Origin: Thermoflexus sp.
Lineage (GTDB): Bacteria; Chloroflexota; Anaerolineae; Thermoflexales; Thermoflexaceae
Reading direction: 5' to 3'
DNA: 17,312 nt
Assembly (NCBI RefSeq): GCF_034432235.1
Contig: NZ_DAOUCJ010000077.1
Span: forward strand, 1-17,312
Under the pieces are notes generated by a model. That model was not told where the DNA came from and made no database searches. It saw only the letters and a list, made by a program, of their open reading frames with translations. Position 1 is the first letter of the stretch. The number at the start of each line of letters is the position of its first letter. The position numbers were made by a program, and so were the translations under genes. This document shows positions 6,405 through 13,174 of the stretch, piece after piece.

Positions 6405-8014
6405 TGGAGCCATCCTTCGTAGGAAGTTGGGATGTCGATCACCCAGGTCTGATGAGAGGCGACCGCTTCGACCAGCACATCGGCCAGCATATCGGCGGTG
6501 TGGACGGTGATCCCACGCGCCCCGAAGGCCGTGGCGAGGGCCGGAAGATCCGGGTTCCCCAGGGTGGTTCCCACCGCTTCTCCGAAGCGGGCGACTTGCA
6601 TTCGGCGGATCAACCCCAGCGCGTTGTCCCGGAGAACCAGGGCGACCACCGGGAGGCCATGACGCACGCTGGTCTCCAGTTCCTGGACGTTCATCAGAAA
6701 GCCGCCATCGCCGCTCACCGCCACCACCGGATCTTCCGGTCGGGCCAGTCGGGCCCCCAGGGCCGCCGGGAGGGCAAACCCCATCGCGGAGAGCCCATTG
6801 GAGAACAGGATCTGCTGGCGACTCCGGATCGGGTAGGTGAGGCCCATGGCGTACTTGTTCAGTCCCACGTCAACCGTAAGCACAGCGTGGTCCGGGAGGA
6901 CCTGGGCCAGCGTCCGGGTGATGGCGGCCGGGGAGAGCGGCGCGGATTCCAGCTGAGGCTGTTGGAGAGGACGTTGCATCGCCTCCCGGACCGCGGAAAC
7001 CTCCAGCCAGGGCCGGCGTCCGGAGGTGGCCATCGCCGTCAGGTCCTCCAGGATCGCGGCCACGTCCCCCGCGAGGGTGAGATCCGCGTGCAGGAGATGG
7101 CTTTCGGATTCGAAGACGCTATCTATACATATGACCCGCTTGTGATTCCCCACCATCCAGAGGCTGGGCTTCACGCCCTCCACCTCATCGTAGCCGATGG
7201 TGAGGATCAAATCACAGGCTGTGAACAATCCCATCAACTCCCCCCGGGCATGCCGGCTGATCACCCCCAGGCAAAGGGGATGATCCTCCGGCAATGCCCC
7301 CTTGCCCATGTAGGTGGTCAGGGTAGGGATCTGATAAGCTTCTACAAAGCGGCGCAGGGAATCCAGCGCCCGGGCGCGTATTGGAAGATTGCCAACCAGG
7401 AGGATGGGGGCCTGGGCTTCCTGCAACCACATGGCGGCCTGTTGCAGAGCCCGAGGATCGGGACGGGCATGCAGTGCCGAGGGACGTCCGGGGAGTTCCC
7501 CGCCCAGATTGAAAAGAAAGCATTCGCGCTCCAGAACGTTCACTGGGAGGCTGAGATGAACGGGCCCCGGCCGTTCGGATCGGGCGACCTGGAAAGCATA
7601 CTGCAGCGCAGCGGGGATGAGCTCCGGATCCCGGATCACCGCGCTCCACTTCGTGATCGGCTGAAAAAAGGCGGCGAGATCCACATATTGATGGACGCCC
7701 GGCCGCATCTGGTCTGTGGGCACCTGATCGGATAGCGCCACCACAGGGGAGCGATCCAGCATCGCGTTGGCCAGGCCGGTGGCGAGGTTGGTCGCTCCAG
7801 GGCCCAGGGTGGAAAAGCAGACGCCCGGGCGGCGTGCCAGTCGACCGTAGGCATCTGCCATAAACGCGGCGGCCTGCTCATGGCGCACGGTGAGGAAACG
7901 GATCGAGCTCCCCCGCAAGGCTTCGAAGAACGCCACCTCATCCCCGGGCAGGCCGAAGATCACCGAGACGCCCTGTTGCTGCAGGCTTTCGACCAGAAGG
8001 GCCGCTCCGTTCAT
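6401..8014 (-). CDS. Thiamine diphosphate-dependent enzyme, acetolactate synthase-like
   Basis: 537 aa, with the three-domain layout of the acetolactate synthase/pyruvate decarboxylase family. The N-terminal pyrimidine-binding domain has IFGLPGDEV (19-27) and the cofactor-activating glutamate in VRHEQAAA (E46), with LGPGATNLATG after it (70-80). The central domain is around 190-330. The C-terminal diphosphate-binding domain has SGDGGFLMNVQELE (434-447), with D436 and D463 in the Mg-ligand positions; LRDNALGL replaces the usual LNN form, and Asp here is also seen in some relatives. Catalytic role: decarboxylation or carboligation of a 2-keto acid. Biosynthetic acetolactate synthase is unlikely, because there is no small subunit and the gene sits inside a sugar operon. 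A sugar-modifying carboligase (YerE-like) is one possibility. Its ribosome site aaggag lies 8 nt before the ATG and 21 nt separate it from the epimerase gene; its stop overlaps the ATP-grasp start. Confidence 0.9.
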   Translation of the reverse strand: MNGAALLVESLQQQGVSVIFGLPGDEVAFFEALRGSSIRFLTVRHEQAAAFMADAYGRLARRPGVCFSTLGPGATNLATGLANAMLDRSPVVALSDQVPTDQMRPGVHQYVDLAAFFQPITKWSAVIRDPELIPAALQYAFQVARSERPGPVHLSLPVNVLERECFLFNLGGELPGRPSALHARPDPRALQQAAMWLQEAQAPILLVGNLPIRARALDSLRRFVEAYQIPTLTTYMGKGALPEDHPLCLGVISRHARGELMGLFTACDLILTIGYDEVEGVKPSLWMVGNHKRVICIDSVFESESHLLHADLTLAGDVAAILEDLTAMATSGRRPWLEVSAVREAMQRPLQQPQLESAPLSPAAITRTLAQVLPDHAVLTVDVGLNKYAMGLTYPIRSRQQILFSNGLSAMGFALPAALGARLARPEDPVVAVSGDGGFLMNVQELETSVRHGLPVVALVLRDNALGLIRRMQVARFGEAVGTTLGNPDLPALATAFGARGITVHTADMLADVLVEAVASHQTWVIDIPTSYEGWLQ

Positions 8015-8035
8015 AAGATCTGCTCCTTGTCTTTA

Positions 8036-9181
8036 TCAGGATGGCAGGGGGATTCGCCCCATGGCCTCCTGCACAAGTCGGCCGATGGTTTCCGACCTTC
8101 GATAATGTTGTCCGAAGCGGGGCGGCGATTGCCCCAGGATCGCGGCGATCCGCTCCGCCGCGTGGCCGTCGCCGAACAGGGGTGGCCGTGGCCCGGCCGG
8201 TCGGAAGAACTGCCACCCCTCCAGGATCCGGCGAGGATCCGTGCCGACCAGGCGGTTCCACCCCACCTCCACGGTCTCCATCAGCTCCGTTTCCTCCCGC
8301 AGGGTGAGACAGGGAACGCCCAGGAAATAGGCTTCCCGCTGCACCCCTCCCGAATCGGTGAGGATCATCCGGGCGTGGGCCTCCAGGGCCAGCATGTCCA
8401 GGTAGCCCACCGGTTCGAGCATTCGAATATGCGGCCCCGCCTGCAGGCCGTAACGGGCGATGGCCTGGCGGGTTCGAGGGTGGACAGGGAAGAGGATGGG
8501 CTCCGGGATCGCATTTAGCCCGGAGAGGATCCCGGCCAGGCGCTGCGGATTATCCGTGTTGCCGGCTCGATGGACAGTGACCAGCAGGTAGCTCCGGGGC
8601 TCTACATGCAGTCGCCCCAGCAGATCCAAAGCGCGTTCCATGGCCCGGGGAAGATAAATGCGCACGGCATCCAGCATGACATCTCCCACAAAGAAAACCC
8701 CCTCCGTGATCCCCTCGCGGGCCAGATGCTTCACCGCGCGGCGGGTGATGCAGAAGTGAAGATCCGCCAGCCGATCGGCCACCAGCCGGTTGATTTCCTC
8801 CGGCATGAACTTGTTGAAGCTGCGTTCGCCCGCCTCGATGTGGACCAGGGGGATGTGCAATTTGGCTGCCGCCAGCGCCCCAGCCAGGGTCGAATTGGTG
8901 TCCCCACGCACGATCACCAGATCGGGCCGTTCCCGGAGCAGGACTTCCTCCAGACGGGCCATCATCTCGCCGGTTTGACGCCCATGGGGGCCAGAGCCCA
9001 CCCCCAGGTGGTAATCCGGAGCGGGCAGGTTCAGGTCCTCGAAAAAAACGCGGGACATCGCGTCGTCATAGTGCTGGCCCGTATGGACCAGCACCTCGCG
9101 GTGTTCTCGACGCAGGGCGAAGCTGACCGGCGCGGCCTGGATGAATTCGGGACGGGCGCCGACGACGGATACGATCTTCAT
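8036..9181 (-). CDS. wecB: UDP-N-acetylglucosamine 2-epimerase, non-hydrolysing type
   Basis: 381 aa, GT-B fold, full length for the family. It inverts C2 of a UDP-2-acetamido sugar in the cytoplasm, normally UDP-GlcNAc to UDP-ManNAc. Motifs: VVGARPEFI (6-14), TGQHYD (34-39), GDTNSTLAG (93-101), HIEAGERSF (114-122), MPEEINR (126-132), VTVHRAGNTDN (201-211), HPRT (234-237), LTDSGGVQREA (274-284) and REETELME (295-302). The start overlaps the stop of the dehydrogenase gene by 4 nt (ATGA), so translation is probably coupled. Because it follows a Gfo/Idh dehydrogenase and a sugar aminotransferase, its substrate may be a 2,3-diacetamido sugar nucleotide, as for WbpI/WlbD, rather than plain UDP-GlcNAc. 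Sequence alone does not separate these. Confidence 0.93.
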   Translation of the reverse strand: MKIVSVVGARPEFIQAAPVSFALRREHREVLVHTGQHYDDAMSRVFFEDLNLPAPDYHLGVGSGPHGRQTGEMMARLEEVLLRERPDLVIVRGDTNSTLAGALAAAKLHIPLVHIEAGERSFNKFMPEEINRLVADRLADLHFCITRRAVKHLAREGITEGVFFVGDVMLDAVRIYLPRAMERALDLLGRLHVEPRSYLLVTVHRAGNTDNPQRLAGILSGLNAIPEPILFPVHPRTRQAIARYGLQAGPHIRMLEPVGYLDMLALEAHARMILTDSGGVQREAYFLGVPCLTLREETELMETVEVGWNRLVGTDPRRILEGWQFFRPAGPRPPLFGDGHAAERIAAILGQSPPRFGQHYRRSETIGRLVQEAMGRIPLPS

Positions 9182-10194
9182 GGGTTCGCTCCGGCAGGGG
9201 TGGGGATCCGGTGCGGGCGAAGGACGGGAGCCGGGCTGTTATAAAGCAGCAGGCGGATGCGTTCCGCCAGCTGGATCGCCCGGAGGCCGTCCATGGCGGA
9301 AACTGTGGGGGCCTGACCGCTTCGGACGCAATCCACAAAGTGCTGGAGCTCCAGCGCGAGGGGCTCGGCCATCGGGATCCCGATCCGCTCCATCCATCCT
9401 TCCTGGCGATATTTCACCGGCTGGCCGTCGTTGGTGAAGCTGGGGATCGTGTAGCGGTAGACGGTAATCCCCTTGTTCAGGAGGTCCGCCTCGATATAGG
9501 CCTCGGCGGCCGTGATCTCGATGGCGCGGATCTTCTGTTCGGTGACACGGGAGGCGAACAGGGTGGCGACCTCTCCCCCCGGGAACTCCATCGTCAGCAC
9601 CGCGTAATCCACCGCGTCGGAGAAAACCGGACGTCCGACCGGATAGATTCGGGCGGGGGCTGAGCCGATCAGGTCGATCGCCAGGTCCAGATCGTGGATC
9701 ATAAGATCCAGGATCACATCGGCGTCCTGGTTGCTGACCGCATAGGGGCTCAGGCGGCGGAAGATCAGGCTGATGGGGTGCATGGTTTCGAGGATGGCCT
9801 TGAGCTCGATGTAGACCGGGTTGAATCGCTCAATATGGCCAACCTGCACCAGGACACCCCGGCGTCGAGCGGCTTCGCAGATGGCCATCGCTTCCACTGT
9901 GGAGGTGGCCATCGGCTTCTCGATCAGGACCGCCACACCCCGTTCGATGAGCTCCAGGGCGATCTCCGCATGGGTAGGGGTTGGGGTGGCGATGATCGCA
10001 GCCTCTATATGGGCTGCCAGATCCTGTAGGGTGGGGAAGGCGGTGGTCTCATAGCGGGCAGCAACCTCCAGCGCCCGTTCCCGACACTGGTCATAGATGC
10101 CCACCAGCTCGACGCCCCACAGGGACTGGAGCACGCGGCAATGGCGTTCCCCCATGGAACCGACGCCTACAACTCCAGCTCGCACGGCTTTCAT
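9178..10194 (-). CDS. Gfo/Idh/MocA-family NAD(P)-dependent sugar dehydrogenase (WbpB/WlbA-like)
   Basis: 338 aa. The N-terminal Rossmann domain begins GVVGVGSMGERH (7-18). Next come IIATPTPTHAE (67-77) and the catalytic-site EKP motif (EKPMATS, 92-98). The C-terminal substrate domain has GHIERFNP (119-126) and ILDLMIHDLD (161-170), the D...HD pair typical of the family. These enzymes oxidise a sugar hydroxyl, often at C3, with a bound nicotinamide cofactor. Position is telling: the ATG starts one base after the stop of the aminotransferase, and the gene overlaps the epimerase by 4 nt. In the Wbp/Wlb pathways the same trio makes 3-amino sugar nucleotides. The exact substrate remains inference. 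Confidence 0.92.
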   Translation of the reverse strand: MKAVRAGVVGVGSMGERHCRVLQSLWGVELVGIYDQCRERALEVAARYETTAFPTLQDLAAHIEAAIIATPTPTHAEIALELIERGVAVLIEKPMATSTVEAMAICEAARRRGVLVQVGHIERFNPVYIELKAILETMHPISLIFRRLSPYAVSNQDADVILDLMIHDLDLAIDLIGSAPARIYPVGRPVFSDAVDYAVLTMEFPGGEVATLFASRVTEQKIRAIEITAAEAYIEADLLNKGITVYRYTIPSFTNDGQPVKYRQEGWMERIGIPMAEPLALELQHFVDCVRSGQAPTVSAMDGLRAIQLAERIRLLLYNSPAPVLRPHRIPTPAGANP

Positions 10195-10195
10195 C

Positions 10196-11347
10196 TCATC
10201 CCCCTGACAGGTCCTCGATGGCGGCGTTCACGGCTTCGACCACATAGCGGGTCTCCTCATCCTGAAGGGCTGGGTGGATGGGGAGGGATAGAACCTCGCG
10301 CGCCGCAGCTTCCGCCGCCGGGAGGAAATCGTTGTAACCCAGCCGCTGGTAAAGCGGCTGACGGTAAACCGGGATGGGGTAATGGATCCCGGTCTCAACC
10401 CCGGCCTCTTTCAGACGCTTGCGGATCGCATCCCGCATCCCGGGGGCGAGGCGCACGGTGTAAAGGTGGTAGACCGGCGTGCTGTTCGGGGTGGTCTCCA
10501 CAGGATTTACCCCGCGGAGGTGCTGATCGTAGAACGCCGCGATGGCGCGGCGGCGGGCGTTCCAGGCCTCTATGTGCTCCAGCTGGCCGATCCCCAGAAC
10601 AGCCTGGAGCTCCGTCATCCGGAAGTTCAGGCCCAGGATCTCGTGCACATACTTGGCCGACTGGCCGTGATCCCGCAGCATGCGGAGGCGACGGGCCAGT
10701 TGAGGATCATGCGTGGTGATCATCCCGCCTTCGCCGGTGGTGATGTTTTTGGTAGCGTAAAAGGAGAAGCATCCGATGCCGAAGGAGCCCACCGGCCGCC
10801 CCCGATACAGCGCGCCGGGCGCATGGGCGGCATCTTCGATCAGGGCGAGGCCATAGCGGGCCGCCAGCTCGGTGAAGACCTCCATATCGCAGGGGTTCCC
10901 GTAAAGATGCACCAGGACGATCGCCCGGGTCCGGGGCGTGATCCGCCGCTCCACCTCCTCGGGATCCAGGTTCAATGTGGAGGGCTGGATATCGGCGAAG
11001 ACCGGCCGGGCGCCCAGGAACAGGATCGTGTTAGAGGTGGCGGCAAAGGTGAAGGGCGTGGTGATCACTTCATCCTCCGGGCCGATCCCCAGGGCCATCA
11101 GGGTCAGAAGCAGGGCGGCGGTTCCGTTCGATACAGCGATTGCGAATGGAACCTCCACCCACTCGGCGAACCGCTCTTCGAATTCCAGCACCCGCAACCC
11201 CTGAGCCAGCTGCCCGGAGTCCAGCACCTCCAGGAGAGCCTGTCGGGTCGCTTCGTCAAACAACGGGCGAGCCATCGGGATTTTCACGGTTGCGCTCGGG
11301 GATGCGGGGATGATTCGATCGGCAAGTCCGGCCGATAACACGGTCAT
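10196..11347 (-). CDS. DegT/DnrJ/EryC1/StrS-family PLP-dependent sugar aminotransferase
   Basis: 383 aa from the ATG at 11347. The frame is open to 11530, but the region upstream is low-complexity and lacks family similarity. Conserved blocks: ARPLFDEATRQALLEVL, SGQLAQG, VSNGTAALLLTLMAL, ITTPFTFAATSNTIL, LIEDAAHAPGA (Asp172) and FYATKNITTGEGGM with the Schiff-base Lys200 (numbered from 11347). It should transfer an amino group, usually from glutamate, to a keto sugar nucleotide. The start is uncertain: 11347 has an aggggcgaa leader; GTG at 11287 gives VKIPMARP, closest to usual family starts (363 aa), but lacks a ribosome site. It is the first gene of the polysaccharide operon, one base ahead of the dehydrogenase, whose keto product it probably uses. 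Confidence 0.92.
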   Translation of the reverse strand: MTVLSAGLADRIIPASPSATVKIPMARPLFDEATRQALLEVLDSGQLAQGLRVLEFEERFAEWVEVPFAIAVSNGTAALLLTLMALGIGPEDEVITTPFTFAATSNTILFLGARPVFADIQPSTLNLDPEEVERRITPRTRAIVLVHLYGNPCDMEVFTELAARYGLALIEDAAHAPGALYRGRPVGSFGIGCFSFYATKNITTGEGGMITTHDPQLARRLRMLRDHGQSAKYVHEILGLNFRMTELQAVLGIGQLEHIEAWNARRRAIAAFYDQHLRGVNPVETTPNSTPVYHLYTVRLAPGMRDAIRKRLKEAGVETGIHYPIPVYRQPLYQRLGYNDFLPAAEAAAREVLSLPIHPALQDEETRYVVEAVNAAIEDLSGG

Positions 11348-11620
11348 TTCGCCCCTGGGCCTCGCGTTTCTGGCTTTCACTGTAAGCGGGGCGGGTTGGG
11401 AGGCCGTAAGCAGGGGGTTAGAAGGCGGTAATCCGTGGGTTTCAGGGGATGAGGCCATCGGGGGGAAGGGGAGGCAATCGAGGGAAGGGGCCATGAAACC
11501 ATGGGCAGGCCCTCCGGCCTCATGGATCATCCAATCTCCCGGATTGGTTCTCCCGTTTTCTAACCCGCCCCTCTCCCGCCTCTAACCCGGAGAAGATGCA
11601 ATGGAGGCGGAGGGAAGGCG
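11348..11620. promoter_or_regulatory. Divergent control region of the polysaccharide operon and the GT4 gene
   Basis: This gap separates the two divergent units. It holds a 6-bp inverted repeat, CCAATC-tcccg-GATTGG (11531-11547), and an 8-9 bp motif TCTAACCC(G) present three times: forward at 11559-11567 and 11581-11589 (22 bp apart, about two helical turns) and reversed at 11415-11422. No convincing -35/-10 pair was found on either strand. Being the only gap of this size next to the operon, it is the natural promoter location. Confidence 0.5.
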
Positions 11621-12799
11621 ATGAACATCCTGATGGTGCTCCCTTATCCGCCCTCCCGCATCCGGATCCGACCCTTCGGGTTCCTGCAGGCGCTGGCCCG
11701 ACGGGGGCATCGGATCCGTGTGCTGGCGGTGCAACCCCCTGAAGATCGCGACGCGGATCTGGAGGCGCTGCGGCGCGTGGGGGTGGAGATCCAATGTTTT
11801 CCCCTTTCACGAGGAAGAACCCTCTGGAATGCAGGGCGAGCCTGGATGCACGGCCATCCCCTGCAGGCGGGCTATGCCGATCACCCCAGGCTGCGGCAGG
11901 CCCTGCATCGATCCCTCCAGGAGTCGTGGGACGTGGTGCATGTCGAGCACCTCCGGGGCGCCGGGTTCGCCCGGGAGGTTCCGGCGGACCGCCTGGTGTT
12001 CGATGCGGTGGACAGCATCACCCGTCTCTTCGAGCAGGCGCAAACCCAAGCACCGGGATGCCTGACCCGGTGGCTGGCGCGGCTGGAGCTGGCCCGAACC
12101 CGGCGGTTGGAAGCCCGGTGGCTCTCGACGTTCCCCCGTATTCTGGTGACCTCGAGGGAAGATGCGGCAGCCCTGCGCCGCCTGGCTCCCGATGGCCGGG
12201 CGTCGCTGACCGTCATCCCCAATGGAGTGGACCTGGCGTTTTTCCAACCGTGGCCGGTTCCACGAGACCCCGCCACTCTGATCTTTACAGGGAAGATGAG
12301 CTACCACGCCAACGTGGCGGCAGCCCTGGATCTGGTTCGGGAGATCATGCCACGGATCTGGGCGCAACGGCCGGAAGTCCGGCTGTGGATTGTCGGGCGG
12401 AACCCTCCCTCCCGCCTGCGTCGGGCGGCGCGGGATCCACGGGTGGAGATCCTCGGGACCGTTCCGGATCTGCGTCCGTATCTGGCGCGGGCCACCCTGG
12501 CGGTGTGCCCGATGCGATATGCGGTGGGAATTCAGAACAAGGTCCTTGAAGCGATGGCCATGAGGACCCCCGTTGTTGCCACTCTGCCGGTGCTGGGGGG
12601 CCTTCAGGCCGTTCCGGGTCGGGATCTGATGGTGGCCGACAGCGGCGAGGCCTTCGCGGAGGCCGTATTCCGCCTGCTGGACAGCCCGATGGAGCGGGCG
12701 GCCCTGGGGGCCGCGGGGCGAGCCTACGTGGAGGCCCATCACCGCTGGGAGACACTGGTGGAGCGGCTGGAGGACGTTTATTCCAGCCAGCCCCTCTGA
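11621..12799 (+). CDS. Family 4-type glycosyltransferase (GT-B fold)
   Basis: 392 aa. The start MNILMVLPYPPSRIRIRPF is typical of GT4 acceptor domains, and the ATG follows a strong purine-rich site (ggagggaaggcg). The C-terminal half has VIPNGVDLAFF (about 205-215), FTGKMSYHANVAAALDLV (about 225-242), WIVGRNPP (about 257-264) and IQNKVLEAMAMRTPVVAT (about 306-323), which contains the nucleotide-sugar-binding glutamate region. It resembles the subgroup called TIGR03087 (glycosyltransferases of exosortase/PEP-CTERM loci), but that closer assignment is tentative. It transfers sugar from an activated donor to a growing lipid-linked glycan in the cytoplasm. It is divergent from the ten-gene operon and probably serves the same polymer. 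No terminator is visible after it. Confidence 0.92.
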   Translation: MNILMVLPYPPSRIRIRPFGFLQALARRGHRIRVLAVQPPEDRDADLEALRRVGVEIQCFPLSRGRTLWNAGRAWMHGHPLQAGYADHPRLRQALHRSLQESWDVVHVEHLRGAGFAREVPADRLVFDAVDSITRLFEQAQTQAPGCLTRWLARLELARTRRLEARWLSTFPRILVTSREDAAALRRLAPDGRASLTVIPNGVDLAFFQPWPVPRDPATLIFTGKMSYHANVAAALDLVREIMPRIWAQRPEVRLWIVGRNPPSRLRRAARDPRVEILGTVPDLRPYLARATLAVCPMRYAVGIQNKVLEAMAMRTPVVATLPVLGGLQAVPGRDLMVADSGEAFAEAVFRLLDSPMERAALGAAGRAYVEAHHRWETLVERLEDVYSSQPL

Positions 12800-12816
12800 T
12801 CCTGCGTCCCTTCAGC

Positions 12817-12969
12817 TCATGGGGTCACCATGATCACCCCTTTCATCCTCTGGGCGTGGAAATCGCACTGATAGCGATACTCACCGGGACGGGTGAATGT
12901 GAAGGAGATCTGCTGGCCCGGCCGCAGGGGTGGGCTCTGCCAGTCCGCCCCGCTGAGGAAGTGCACATT
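12817..12969 (-). pseudogene. C-terminal remnant of a cupredoxin (plastocyanin/azurin-like) gene
   Basis: The minus strand reads 50 codons from 12969 to a TGA at 12817-12819. They begin NVHFLSGADW, continue with FTFTRPGEYRYQCDFHAQ and end RMKGVIMVTP. The Y-x-CDFHAQRMKG block is the type 1 copper loop of cupredoxins (Cys, His and Met ligands), and NVHFL matches the strand that normally follows the first copper-ligand His. The codon directly before NVH is TGA, and no start codon or recognisable N-terminal half exists upstream in any frame, so the gene is broken at about 12970. A decayed electron-transfer or denitrification copper protein is the best reading. The free-standing fragment cannot bind copper as a complete site. 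Confidence 0.75.
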
Positions 12970-13174
12970 TCAATAAGGCGAATGGATCGGCCACGCGCCG
13001 GCCCGCGGGGCCGCTGGACAGATCCGCCAGGCCTTTCCTCCGCGCGGCCGGGCCCGGAGGCAGGCCCCCTGCACCCCAGGGTTGAAACGAGCGCACGTCC
13101 AGTTGATAGAGAGCGCGGCGCCTCCTTTCTCCGGGAAGACGGGTAAGCATCGCTGATGCCCCGCTGCGCGTCGT
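12970..13174. other. Non-coding gap upstream of the cupredoxin remnant
   Basis: About 205 bases between the break point of the cupredoxin remnant and the stop of the TrmB-like gene. All frames on both strands were read: short open frames exist, but their products are Arg/Gly/Pro-rich shadows without motifs. No hairpin with a T-run, tRNA or repeat was seen. It may be degenerated coding DNA or the scar of a replacement. Confidence 0.5.

Noticed and set aside
6404..7735. 443-codon open frame on the plus strand
   Set aside because: It is antisense to the ThDP enzyme, which carries complete family motifs.
6401..8014. Unusual Mg-ligand motif (LRDN in place of LNN) as sign of an inactive ThDP enzyme
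   Set aside because: An Asp at this position also occurs in active relatives, and the remaining cofactor motifs are intact.
11348..11530. N-terminal extension of the aminotransferase to 11530
   Set aside because: The residues are Pro/Ser-rich with no family similarity, and the stretch is better explained as the promoter region.
11531..11560. CCAATC-tcccg-GATTGG followed by a short T-run as a terminator
   Set aside because: The stem is only 6 bp, the T-run (four Ts) starts 9 nt after it, and no gene ends upstream in that orientation. An operator is more plausible.
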